Shown piece after piece: positions 1 to 6,969 of a stretch of 15,919 nucleotides of DNA (position 1 is its first letter; each line of letters starts with the position of its first letter). The position numbers were made by a program, and so were the translations under genes. Below the pieces are notes generated by a model that was not told the origin of the DNA, did no database searches, and saw nothing but the letters and a program-made list of their open reading frames with translations. The DNA comes from Bacillota bacterium (GTDB taxonomy: Bacteria > Bacillota > Clostridia > Tissierellales > Sedimentibacteraceae), in NCBI GenBank assembly GCA_029239575.1, contig JARBUP010000035.1, positions 1 to 15,919 on the forward strand, given 5' to 3'.

Positions 1-15
1 TATATACAGCTTTTT

Positions 16-1338
16 TTAATTAACAAATGCATCATAAATTGCTTTTATGGCATTTTCAAAATCTTTATTATCTACACCAACAATTATGTTTATTTCACTT
101 GAACCTTGGTCAATCATTCTAATATTTATATTATTAGCACCAAGAGAAGTAAAGAGTTTTGCTGAAATACCTGGTTTTGATGCCATATTAATTCCAACTG
201 TTGATATTAAACTTAAATTATTGTGTACTTTTACATAATCAGTTTTACATTTGATTTTTAATTCTTCTATAATTTCATGTGCTACTTTATCTACGCTTTC
301 TGAAGGAAGAACTATTGAAAAACTGTCGATACCTGAAGGAATATGATCTATGCTTATACCTCTTTCTTCAAATACTTCCAATGCTTTTCTAAGAATACCC
401 ACTTCATTTGCCATATGTTCTTTTCTAACATAAAATGCTGAGAAGTTTTTCTTGCCTGAAATACCAGTTATAATATATTCATTTATATAACCTGCATCTA
501 ATTCATCTTTTCCAGTTATTATGGTACCAGGATTTTCTGGCTCATTAGTATTTTTAATATTTATAGGAATTCCAGCTTCTCTAACAGGGAAAATTGCTTC
601 ATCATGCAATACAGAAGCCCCCATATAAGAAAGTTCTCTTAATTCTTGATAAGTTATTTGCTTTATTTGTTTTGGATTTTTTATGATCCTTGGATCTGCT
701 ATTAAAAATCCTGAAACATCTGTCCAATTTTCATACATGTCTGCATTTACAGCACTTGCTAAAATTGCTCCAGAAATATCAGAACCACCTCTTGAAAAAG
801 TTTTTATGCTATCATCAGGATATGTTCCATAAAAGCCAGGAATAACAGCTTTTTTACAATTTGCAGTTGCTTGTCTTATTGATTCCCTAGTTTTTTCTTT
901 ATTAACACTTCCATTATAGTTAAAAAATATAACATCTTTTGCATCTATAAAATCACATTTCAAATAATCCGCTAACAACAAAGCGCTTAAATATTCACCT
1001 CTTGAAACTATATAATCTTCGCTACATTTATTGTCTAACTGATATCTAATTTCTTTAAACTCTTTATCTAAATCTACTGATAGATTTAATGCTTTTTTTA
1101 TATTGTTGAATCTGAATTCTATTATTTTTAATACTGGATCATAAGGTACTGAATATTTTACATGAGCATGTGTTAAATATAACAAGTCAGTTATTTTATT
1201 ATCTTCTTTAAACCTTTTTCCAGGTGCTGATACTACAACAAATTTTCTTTCTTCATTATTTATTACAATGTCATGTACTTTTTTAAACTGATTTTCATCT
1301 GCTAAAGAAGTACCTCCGAATTTAGCAACTTTTAACAT
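16..1338 (-). CDS. lysC: Aspartokinase (lysine-pathway aspartate kinase)
   Basis: Catalyses ATP-dependent phosphorylation of L-aspartate, the first step of the aspartate pathway to lysine, threonine and methionine; cytosolic. The 440-residue protein opens with the kinase motif KFGGTS (6-11), has SRGE (112-115), SRGGSD (182-187) and ENWTDVSG (203-210), and ends in two ACT domains (about 295-358 and 375-440), the usual place for amino-acid feedback control. Length fits monofunctional aspartokinases with tandem ACT domains. The ATG is preceded by AGGAGG with normal spacing. It is the last gene of the dapA-dapB-dapH-lysC set, but 182 bases separate it from dapH and that gap holds a promoter of its own. 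Immediately after the stop the minus strand reads into an A-run and AGCTG, possibly the start of a terminator cut by the window edge. Which amino acid inhibits it cannot be read from the sequence; lysine is likely from context. Confidence 0.96.
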   Translation of the reverse strand: MLKVAKFGGTSLADENQFKKVHDIVINNEERKFVVVSAPGKRFKEDNKITDLLYLTHAHVKYSVPYDPVLKIIEFRFNNIKKALNLSVDLDKEFKEIRYQLDNKCSEDYIVSRGEYLSALLLADYLKCDFIDAKDVIFFNYNGSVNKEKTRESIRQATANCKKAVIPGFYGTYPDDSIKTFSRGGSDISGAILASAVNADMYENWTDVSGFLIADPRIIKNPKQIKQITYQELRELSYMGASVLHDEAIFPVREAGIPINIKNTNEPENPGTIITGKDELDAGYINEYIITGISGKKNFSAFYVRKEHMANEVGILRKALEVFEERGISIDHIPSGIDSFSIVLPSESVDKVAHEIIEELKIKCKTDYVKVHNNLSLISTVGINMASKPGISAKLFTSLGANNINIRMIDQGSSEINIIVGVDNKDFENAIKAIYDAFVN

Positions 1339-1368
1339 AATTTCCTCCTGATATACATTAACCAGTAA

Positions 1369-1397
1369 ACAATATCATATTAAAAATATATTGTCAA
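1369..1397 (-). promoter_or_regulatory. Promoter for lysC inside the dap operon
   Basis: On the minus strand TTGACA (1392-1397) and TATTGT (1369-1374) are 17 bases apart, followed by the lysC Shine-Dalgarno and ATG about 30 bases downstream. The -35 box matches consensus and the -10 box differs at two positions. It would let lysC be transcribed without passing the lysine riboswitch. The -35 box lies inside an 11-base perfect inverted repeat (1379-1389 and 1397-1407). Confidence 0.65.
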
Positions 1398-1407
1398 TAT
1401 TTTTAAT
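1379..1407. repeat. Perfect inverted repeat over the lysC -35 box
   Basis: Arms ATTAAAAATAT (1379-1389) and ATATTTTTAAT (1397-1407) are exact reverse complements separated by 7 bases that contain most of the -35 hexamer. The composition is pure A/T, so chance is possible in this background, but position and perfection suit an operator. No known regulator motif is recognised. Confidence 0.5.
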
Positions 1408-1520
1408 ACATATGTCTTGAAATTAAAAACAGTTAGTATTGCCGTTGCTACAATAATAATTTCTTTTTAAACAAAGACATATTATATACTTAATTAATAA
1501 ATTATTTTTTTAATAATGTA

Positions 1521-2228
1521 TTAACCTCTTAAATCATCTAAAAGTTTAGTTTTTTCAATAGTTTTATCATCTTTATATTTGATTATTTTTGCTGGAGTTC
1601 CTGCTACAACAGCCATTTCAGGTACATCTTCAGTTACAACACTACCTGCAGCAACAACTGCTCCCTTACCTACTCTAACACCTTCTAAAACAACTGCATT
1701 AGCTCCTATTAGAACATCATCTTCAATTATTACAGGCGTTTTGCTTGGTGGCTCTAATACTCCAGCTATAACTGCTCCTGCTCCAACGTGAACATTTTTA
1801 CCTATTGTACCTCTTGCACCTACAACTGCATTCATATCAATCATAGTTTTCTCGCCTATTACTGCTCCTATATTTATAACTGCACCCATCATAATTACTG
1901 CATCTTTTCCTATATCAACCATATCTCTAATTATAGCACCGGGCTCAATTCTTGCTTGAATTTCATTAGTATCAAGCATTGGTATTGCAGAATTTCTCCT
2001 ATCGTATTCTAAATGGTAAACTTCAATTTGTGGATTTTCCTGCAATAGTTTTTTAGCCTCATTATATTCACCAATAAAAATAGCCATATCATCAGATTTA
2101 AACATTTTTAAATTATATTTATCAGCATTACTTATATGTCCTGAAACATATAATTTAACTGGTGTAGATTTTTCCGCCTCCTTAATAAATCTCGCAATTT
2201 CGTAAGCGTCCTGTAGTTTTAATTCCAT
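1521..2228 (-). CDS. dapH: Tetrahydrodipicolinate N-acetyltransferase
   Basis: Transfers an acetyl group from acetyl-CoA to tetrahydrodipicolinate, committing the cell to the acetylated branch of diaminopimelate synthesis used by many Firmicutes. The 235-residue protein has a small alpha/beta N-terminal domain (about 1-85) of the DapH type, then a long left-handed beta-helix of hexapeptide repeats (about 90-205: repeated I/V-G-x-x patterns), ending in the AGTPAKII motif common to hexapeptide acyltransferases. Length fits DapH (about 235) rather than the longer succinyl-specific DapD. AGGAG lies 7 bases before the ATG. It sits 65 bases after dapB. The next pathway steps, the N-acetyl-DAP aminotransferase and deacetylase, are not in the window, so they must be encoded elsewhere. 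Confidence 0.94.
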   Translation of the reverse strand: MELKLQDAYEIARFIKEAEKSTPVKLYVSGHISNADKYNLKMFKSDDMAIFIGEYNEAKKLLQENPQIEVYHLEYDRRNSAIPMLDTNEIQARIEPGAIIRDMVDIGKDAVIMMGAVINIGAVIGEKTMIDMNAVVGARGTIGKNVHVGAGAVIAGVLEPPSKTPVIIEDDVLIGANAVVLEGVRVGKGAVVAAGSVVTEDVPEMAVVAGTPAKIIKYKDDKTIEKTKLLDDLRG

Positions 2229-2293
2229 ATTTATCTCCTATTATTTTTATTTATTTTAATATTTACTTATATATAGTTTATAACTATTTTTAA

Positions 2294-2965
2294 TTAAAAT
2301 ACGTCTTCTGTTGTATAAAATCCTTTTGGTTTATCATTTAATTTTAAAGCTATATCAAAAGCACCTCTTGCAAATATTTTTTTTGAAAATGCTGTATGCT
2401 TTATTTCTAATATTTCATCAAGCCCTGAAAATATAACAATATGTTCTCCAGGAATTGTTCCTGCTCTAAGAGCATGTGTATCAATTTTTTCTCTTTCAGT
2501 TACTTTCATTATGTCTTCTGCCAGTGTTTTAGCAGTTCCGCTTGGTGAATCAATTTTTTTATTATGATGTTTTTCAATTATATCTATATCAAACCCATTT
2601 AATTCTTTTGATATACTTTTAAGAATTTTTCTAAATACATTAATACCCAATGATGTATTTGAAGATAGCATAACAGGAATATTGTTTCCTGCTTCCACTA
2701 TTTTATTTTTTTGTTCTTCAGTATAACCTGTGGTGCAAATGAGCAAAGCAGAGTTTCTTGTAATAGCATAATCTAATAAAAAGTCAAGATTAGAAGGATT
2801 AGAAAAATCAATCACAACATCAACCTTTACATTTATATCCTGCCCATAGTTACCATTCCTAGGCGAAAGAATACCTGCAAGAAATATATTGTCATATGTT
2901 TTAATTTCTTGCTCTAATTCCTTGCCCATTGCACCATTTATTCCACAAATAACTATATTAATCAT
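2294..2965 (-). CDS. dapB: 4-hydroxy-tetrahydrodipicolinate reductase (compact form)
   Basis: NAD(P)H-dependent reduction of hydroxytetrahydrodipicolinate, the second dedicated step of DAP synthesis. The N-terminal nucleotide-binding motif is GINGAMG (8-14); DFSNP (53-57) and CTTGYT (77-82) follow. The signature with His133, His134, Lys137 and PSGTA (141-145) carries the catalytic histidine and lysine. At 223 residues it is shorter than the 240-270 typical of characterised enzymes. The losses lie in the loop between the Rossmann beta strands (about 35-50) and in the segment after the signature (about 150-170), not in catalytic motifs, so I take it as an intact compact variant. The start is set by AAAGGA 8 bases before the ATG. 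It follows dapA by 59 bases. Confidence 0.95.
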   Translation of the reverse strand: MINIVICGINGAMGKELEQEIKTYDNIFLAGILSPRNGNYGQDINVKVDVVIDFSNPSNLDFLLDYAITRNSALLICTTGYTEEQKNKIVEAGNNIPVMLSSNTSLGINVFRKILKSISKELNGFDIDIIEKHHNKKIDSPSGTAKTLAEDIMKVTEREKIDTHALRAGTIPGEHIVIFSGLDEILEIKHTAFSKKIFARGAFDIALKLNDKPKGFYTTEDVF

Positions 2966-3024
2966 ATTAATTTCCTTTGTATTTTGTATTTAATTTATAT
3001 TATGTTAATATACTTCAAAATATA

Positions 3025-3921
3025 TTAACAAGTTTTGCTTAATACTCCAATTCCATAAGCATCCATTTCTTTTATTAATTTATCTCTATTTTCAATACTC
3101 ATAGGATAAAGTGGAGCTCTAACCTCTGGACTACACATATTTAAAATACTCATTGCCTCTTTTATAGGAATTGGATTTGTTTCAATAAAGAGTGCATTTA
3201 TTATACCATTCATTAAAAGTTGTGCTTCTCTTGCCATTTCTATGTTGCCAGCTTTGTAATCATCAACCATTTTTTTAGTTTCTTTAGGCAACATATTTGC
3301 AACAACAGAAATAACTCCGTGTCCACCTAAAGACATTAATGGTATAACCATGTCGTCATTACCTGAATATACTAAGAAATCCCTTGGACAAATTCTTATC
3401 ATTTCAGCTACTTGGCTAATATTGCCGCTAGCTTCTTTAATTCCTACTATGTTTTTAATTTTAGAAATTTCTAAAAGTGTTTTAGGCTCGATGTTCATTC
3501 CTGTCCTGCCTGGAACATTATAAATTATTATAGGCAAGTTAGTGCTTTCAGCAATCATTCTAAAATGGTTTATTAATCCTCTTTGCGTTGTTTTGTTATA
3601 ATAAGGCGTTACAATTAAAAGTCCGTCAGCTCCTGATTCTTCACAAAATTTTGATTTATTAATTGATGTTTGAGTACAATTACTTCCTGCACCGGCAATA
3701 ACAGGTATTCTCTTGTTTACTCTGTCGATTACAAACTTTACGATGCTGTGATATTCTTCATCCGTCAATGTAGCAGCTTCACTAGTCGTACCTGCTACTA
3801 TTATTGATCCTGAATTTTCTACATGCATATCAACTAATTTTGCTAAAGTTTTATAATCAATATCTCCTTTTGTGAATGGTGTTATTAATGCTACTCCACT
3901 ACCTCTTACTAAATCGTCCAT
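3025..3921 (-). CDS. dapA: 4-hydroxy-tetrahydrodipicolinate synthase
   Basis: Condenses pyruvate with aspartate semialdehyde, the branch point into lysine and DAP. The 298-residue TIM barrel shows the Schiff-base lysine Lys162 in GIKEASG, the catalytic tyrosine Tyr134 in YNVPGRTG with Arg139, the interface tyrosine Tyr108 in TPYYN, and paired threonines Thr45-Thr46. The usual GTTGE motif reads GTTSE here: Ser47 replaces a normally invariant-looking glycine beside the catalytic threonine. It is the first gene after the lysine riboswitch and its terminator, so it is the most directly lysine-repressed gene of the set. The start is supported by AAAGGAG 8 bases before the ATG. Confidence 0.96.
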   Translation of the reverse strand: MDDLVRGSGVALITPFTKGDIDYKTLAKLVDMHVENSGSIIVAGTTSEAATLTDEEYHSIVKFVIDRVNKRIPVIAGAGSNCTQTSINKSKFCEESGADGLLIVTPYYNKTTQRGLINHFRMIAESTNLPIIIYNVPGRTGMNIEPKTLLEISKIKNIVGIKEASGNISQVAEMIRICPRDFLVYSGNDDMVIPLMSLGGHGVISVVANMLPKETKKMVDDYKAGNIEMAREAQLLMNGIINALFIETNPIPIKEAMSILNMCSPEVRAPLYPMSIENRDKLIKEMDAYGIGVLSKTC

Positions 3922-4040
3922 ATTATAATCTCCTTTTAAATTATTTAATTTTTCAAATAATTTCTTTACTACATGTCGCTTATGATTATAAATTATGAAC
4001 TTTTTTAAACAATGTGCTAAATTTTGCTAAAAAAGTATAA

Positions 4041-4081
4041 AAAAAAGCGACATGAGAGCAAAAAGGCTCTCAGACGCTTTT
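4041..4081 (-). terminator. Lysine riboswitch expression-platform terminator
   Basis: The minus-strand RNA forms an inner stem UGAGAGC/GCUCUCA (4066-4072 with 4053-4059) and an outer stem AAAAGCG/CGCUUUU (4075-4081 with 4043-4049), with a small internal loop, followed directly by a U-tract. It lies between the aptamer and dapA, so it is the off-state of the switch when lysine is bound. Confidence 0.9.
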
Positions 4082-4127
4082 ATATTTTAAATACAAAAAC
4101 AAAAACAACTGAACCATCTTGCCCAGC

Positions 4128-4279
4128 ACATTACAGCTCTCTCCTATAGGATTGGGAATGCATCCTATAAAAACAGTATTACATCTATTAAATGTAAGCC
4201 CAGGGATTAAAATCCCTTCGGCGAATCACCCTTTCAAAGCCTAAGCTTTTACTATTGATCATCGCAACCTCTGTAATAT
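4128..4279 (-). ncRNA. Lysine riboswitch (L box) aptamer
   Basis: Five-helix lysine aptamer read on the minus strand. P1 pairs 4271-4279 with 4128-4136. The conserved core AGAGGUUGCGA, then AGUA, GAAAGGG, UUCGCCGAAG and GGGCUU matches the L-box pattern. P2b is 4236-4249, P3 4202-4217, P4 4179-4197 and P5 4145-4169. It precedes a strong terminator and dapA, so lysine should cause premature termination of the dap operon. P2b and P3 are very short and end in four-base loops, leaving no room for the usual P2-P3 loop-loop kissing contact. The core has one extra U compared with the commoner AGAGGUGCGA. I did not find a clear antiterminator helix. Confidence 0.92.
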
Positions 4280-4304
4280 ACCCACGAAATATTTAATTTA
4301 TTAA

Positions 4305-4334
4305 ATTATAAGCCCATGAACATCTATAAGTCAA
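4305..4334 (-). promoter_or_regulatory. Promoter of the lysine riboswitch / dap operon
   Basis: TTGACT (4329-4334) and TATAAT (4305-4310) on the minus strand, 18 bases apart. The predicted start of transcription is near 4298, about 20 bases before the P1 helix of the riboswitch. The box positions fit the leader well. Confidence 0.8.
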
Positions 4335-4390
4335 GTGCTTTTTTAATTTTATTCAATAATATAAAATATATGTTAAAAACAAATTTTTTA

Positions 4391-4419
4391 ATGCTTTTTT
4401 AAGAAATTTGTATTATAAT
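4391..4419 (+). promoter_or_regulatory. Candidate promoter of clpE
   Basis: A perfect TATAAT (4414-4419) with only a poor -35 (ATGCTT, 4391-4396) at 17 bases. An inverted repeat TTGTAT (4408-4413) and ATACAA (4429-4434) brackets the -10 box and expected start site, which would suit an operator. No CtsR heptad repeat (GGTCAAA type) is visible between here and the gene. Confidence 0.4.
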
Positions 4420-4532
4420 CAATTGCATATACAATTTTTTATTTAAAATTATCATTTTAGCAAATGGTGATTGAAAAATAAAATTATGAATATACTTTAA
4501 ATATGAAATTAGTTGCAAGATACAAGCAGTTT

Positions 4533-4537
4533 AGGAG
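4533..4537 (+). promoter_or_regulatory. Shine-Dalgarno that fixes the clpE start
   Basis: AGGAG abuts an upstream in-frame ATG (4538) with no spacing, but lies 9 bases before the next in-frame ATG at 4547. The later ATG is therefore the likely start, giving a protein that begins MLCSVC. Confidence 0.75.
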
Positions 4538-4546
4538 ATGATAAAT

Positions 4547-6886
4547 ATGTTATGTTCGGTATGCAAAAAAAATGTAGCTGTTATATACGTTAATAAAATT
4601 TTAGAAGGTAAAATGCAAACAACAGGACTGTGCATTCCATGTGCTAAAAAACAAGGAATTGCCCCTATTGATCAAATAATGCAACAAAGTGGAATGAACC
4701 CTGATGATTTTGAAAATATAAATAATCAACTTGCTGAAATAATGGGAGATATGGATATAAACCAATTATCTAATAACATAAGTTCACAGGAAGAATCTGA
4801 TGGTAAAAACAATATGAATTCACTTATGAATTTAATGAATTCTGCATTTTCAGGAATATCAAATTCTAACAACAAAGAATTTCAAGTTGAAGATGAGCAA
4901 AATGATAATGAAGAAGCAAACTCTGAAAATCAAAGCGGAATAGGAACGAAAGTTAAAGAAAAAGTTAAACGAAAAAAATTAAAATATCTTGATACTTACG
5001 GAACTAATTTAACTGAACAAGCAAGGTATGGAGAAATAGATAGAATTGTAGGAAGAGAAAGAGAAATAGATAGAGTTGTTCAAATTTTAAATAGAAGGTC
5101 TAAAAATAACCCCTGTTTAATAGGCGAGCCAGGTGTTGGTAAAACAGCTATTGCTGAAGGTCTTGCTGTAAGAATATCTCAAAAACAAGTTCCAATAAAA
5201 CTTTTCAACACAGAAATTTATTTACTTGATTTAACTGCAGTTGTAGCAGGTACACAATTTAGAGGACAGTTTGAGTCACGTATGAAAGCAATTATTGACG
5301 AAGCTAAAAAAGCAGGAAACATAATAATTGTTATTGATGAAGTACACAATATAGTTGGTGCTGGCGAAGCTGAAGGCGGAGCAATGAATGCTGCAAATAT
5401 TTTAAAACCAGCTTTAGCAAGAGGAGAAGTACAAATTATTGGTGCTACAACTCTTGATGAATACAGAAAACATATTGAAAAAGATACTGCCCTTGAAAGA
5501 AGATTCCAACCAGTTATAGTTGAAGAACCTTCTGTAGAAGATTCTATTGAAATTTTAAAAGGTATAAAAGATTATTATGAAGATTATCATAGAGTAAGAA
5601 TTTCTGATGAAGTTGTAGAACAGGCAGTTTTAATGTCTGAAAGATATATTACTGACAGATTTTTACCTGATAAAGCAATAGATGTTCTTGATGAAGCAGG
5701 TTCAAGAGCTAATTTAAAAAATCAAGGTTTAGTAGAACTTGAAGCACTAAAATCGGAAATAGAAAAAATAAGAGCTGAAAAAGAAGATGCAGCTGAAAAT
5801 GATGATTATGAAAAAGCAGCTGAGTTAAAAGTTAAAGAAATAAGAATTGAAGGAAAAATAAGAGATTTAACTACTGAATGTGACAATGTTCATCTTACAG
5901 TTGAAGATATAGCTTATGTTATCGAAGCTTGGACAAAAATTCCTGTTCAAAAAATAAATGAAGCAGAAGCAGAAAAATTAATTCATTTAGAAGATAGACT
6001 TCACAAAAGGGTTATTGGCCAACATCAAGCTGTTACAAGCTTAGCGAGAGCTATAAGAAGAAACCGTTCAGGATTTAAGAAAAAGAAAAAACCATCATCA
6101 TTTATATTTGTTGGACCTACAGGTGTTGGTAAAACAGAACTTGCAAGAACTTTAGCTTTTGAGTTATTTGAAAATGAAGATGCCATGATAAGACTTGATA
6201 TGTCCGAGTACATGGAAAAACATACTGTTTCAAAATTAATCGGAGCTCCTCCAGGATATGTTGGATACGATCAAGCTGGATATTTAACTGAAAAAATTAG
6301 AAGAAAGCCATATTCAGTTATTCTTCTTGATGAAATTGAAAAAGCACATGAAGATATATTTAATTTGCTTTTGCAAATTCTTGAAGACGGAAGACTTACT
6401 GACAATCAAGGAAGAACAGTTAATTTCGAAAATACAGTAATAATTATGACTTCAAATGCAGGAACAAGTATTAAAGGAAATAAAATAGGTTTTGATAATA
6501 AAGAATATGAAGCAATGGAATCAAAAGTAAAGGATGCTTTAAAACAAGCATTCAGACCGGAATTTTTAAACCGTATTGATGATGTCATAGTCTTTAGCGA
6601 ATTGTCAAAAGAAGAATTAAGCCAAATAATTGATTTAATGATTAAAGAAGTTACAAATGAAGGTAAAGAAAAGAAAATCATAATTGATGTATCTGATAAA
6701 ATGAAAAGCCATATACTTGAAAAAGGATATAATACAAAGTATGGTGCAAGACCATTAAGAAGAGCAATTCAAAAATATATTGAAGATGAAATATCCGAAG
6801 CATATTTAAGAGGATTGTTAAAAGAAACTAATTCTGTATTAGTTACTGTTAATGATGAAGGTAAAACTGAATTAGTTATAAACTAA
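4547..6886 (+). CDS. clpE: ClpE-type ATP-dependent unfoldase with N-terminal zinc finger
   Basis: Hexameric Hsp100 unfoldase that would feed substrates to ClpP. From the ATG at 4547 it has 779 residues. Order: a zinc finger (Cys3, Cys6, Cys29, Cys32) in place of the Clp_N repeats, a polar linker (about 36-140, rich in Asn, Gln, Met, Ser and Glu), AAA+ module D1 (Walker A GEPGVGKT near 193-200, Walker B near 264), a coiled-coil/UVR insert (about 403-437), and D2 (Walker A GPTGVGKT near 523-530, Walker B near 595). An IGF tripeptide near 647-649 fits the ClpP-docking loop. The fingerprint is that of ClpE rather than ClpC. It is longer than the roughly 700 residues I know for Bacillus ClpE, mostly through the linker. 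It stands alone, without ctsR, mcsA or mcsB, and no CtsR box is seen. Partner and regulation are inferred. Confidence 0.93.
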   Translation: MLCSVCKKNVAVIYVNKILEGKMQTTGLCIPCAKKQGIAPIDQIMQQSGMNPDDFENINNQLAEIMGDMDINQLSNNISSQEESDGKNNMNSLMNLMNSAFSGISNSNNKEFQVEDEQNDNEEANSENQSGIGTKVKEKVKRKKLKYLDTYGTNLTEQARYGEIDRIVGREREIDRVVQILNRRSKNNPCLIGEPGVGKTAIAEGLAVRISQKQVPIKLFNTEIYLLDLTAVVAGTQFRGQFESRMKAIIDEAKKAGNIIIVIDEVHNIVGAGEAEGGAMNAANILKPALARGEVQIIGATTLDEYRKHIEKDTALERRFQPVIVEEPSVEDSIEILKGIKDYYEDYHRVRISDEVVEQAVLMSERYITDRFLPDKAIDVLDEAGSRANLKNQGLVELEALKSEIEKIRAEKEDAAENDDYEKAAELKVKEIRIEGKIRDLTTECDNVHLTVEDIAYVIEAWTKIPVQKINEAEAEKLIHLEDRLHKRVIGQHQAVTSLARAIRRNRSGFKKKKKPSSFIFVGPTGVGKTELARTLAFELFENEDAMIRLDMSEYMEKHTVSKLIGAPPGYVGYDQAGYLTEKIRRKPYSVILLDEIEKAHEDIFNLLLQILEDGRLTDNQGRTVNFENTVIIMTSNAGTSIKGNKIGFDNKEYEAMESKVKDALKQAFRPEFLNRIDDVIVFSELSKEELSQIIDLMIKEVTNEGKEKKIIIDVSDKMKSHILEKGYNTKYGARPLRRAIQKYIEDEISEAYLRGLLKETNSVLVTVNDEGKTELVIN

Positions 6887-6896
6887 ATATATAAAT

Positions 6897-6930
6897 AAAA
6901 ACATGGCATATTAATATATGCCATGTTTTT
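6897..6930. terminator. Bidirectional terminator between clpE and degV
   Basis: An 11-base perfect stem ACATGGCATAT/ATATGCCATGT (6901-6911, 6916-6926) with a 4-base loop, an A-run before it and a T-run after it, so it can end transcription from clpE and from the convergent degV. Confidence 0.9.
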
Positions 6931-6969
6931 ATTAGAGGGATTTATTTTATCTTTATCTGTATAAAGGAT

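Noticed and set aside
1440..1475. Possible terminator between dapH and lysC
   Set aside because: The TATTG/CAATA stem is short and imperfect with the T-run displaced; not convincing.
1579..2012. Plus-strand open frames opposite dapH
   Set aside because: The hexapeptide repeats of dapH create periodic antisense frames; no start signals or homology.
4329..4334. AGTCAA near the clpE promoter as a CtsR half-site
   Set aside because: It is the -35 box of the divergent lysine operon promoter and has no second heptad at the right distance.
4538..4546. Upstream ATG as the clpE start, adding three residues
   Set aside because: It abuts the AGGAG with no spacing; the ATG at 4547 has a normal 9-base spacing and gives the expected MLCSVC start.
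6025..6681. Open frames antisense to clpE (6025-6213, 6406-6681)
   Set aside because: They mirror conserved AAA+ coding sequence, lack ribosome sites and have no family resemblance.
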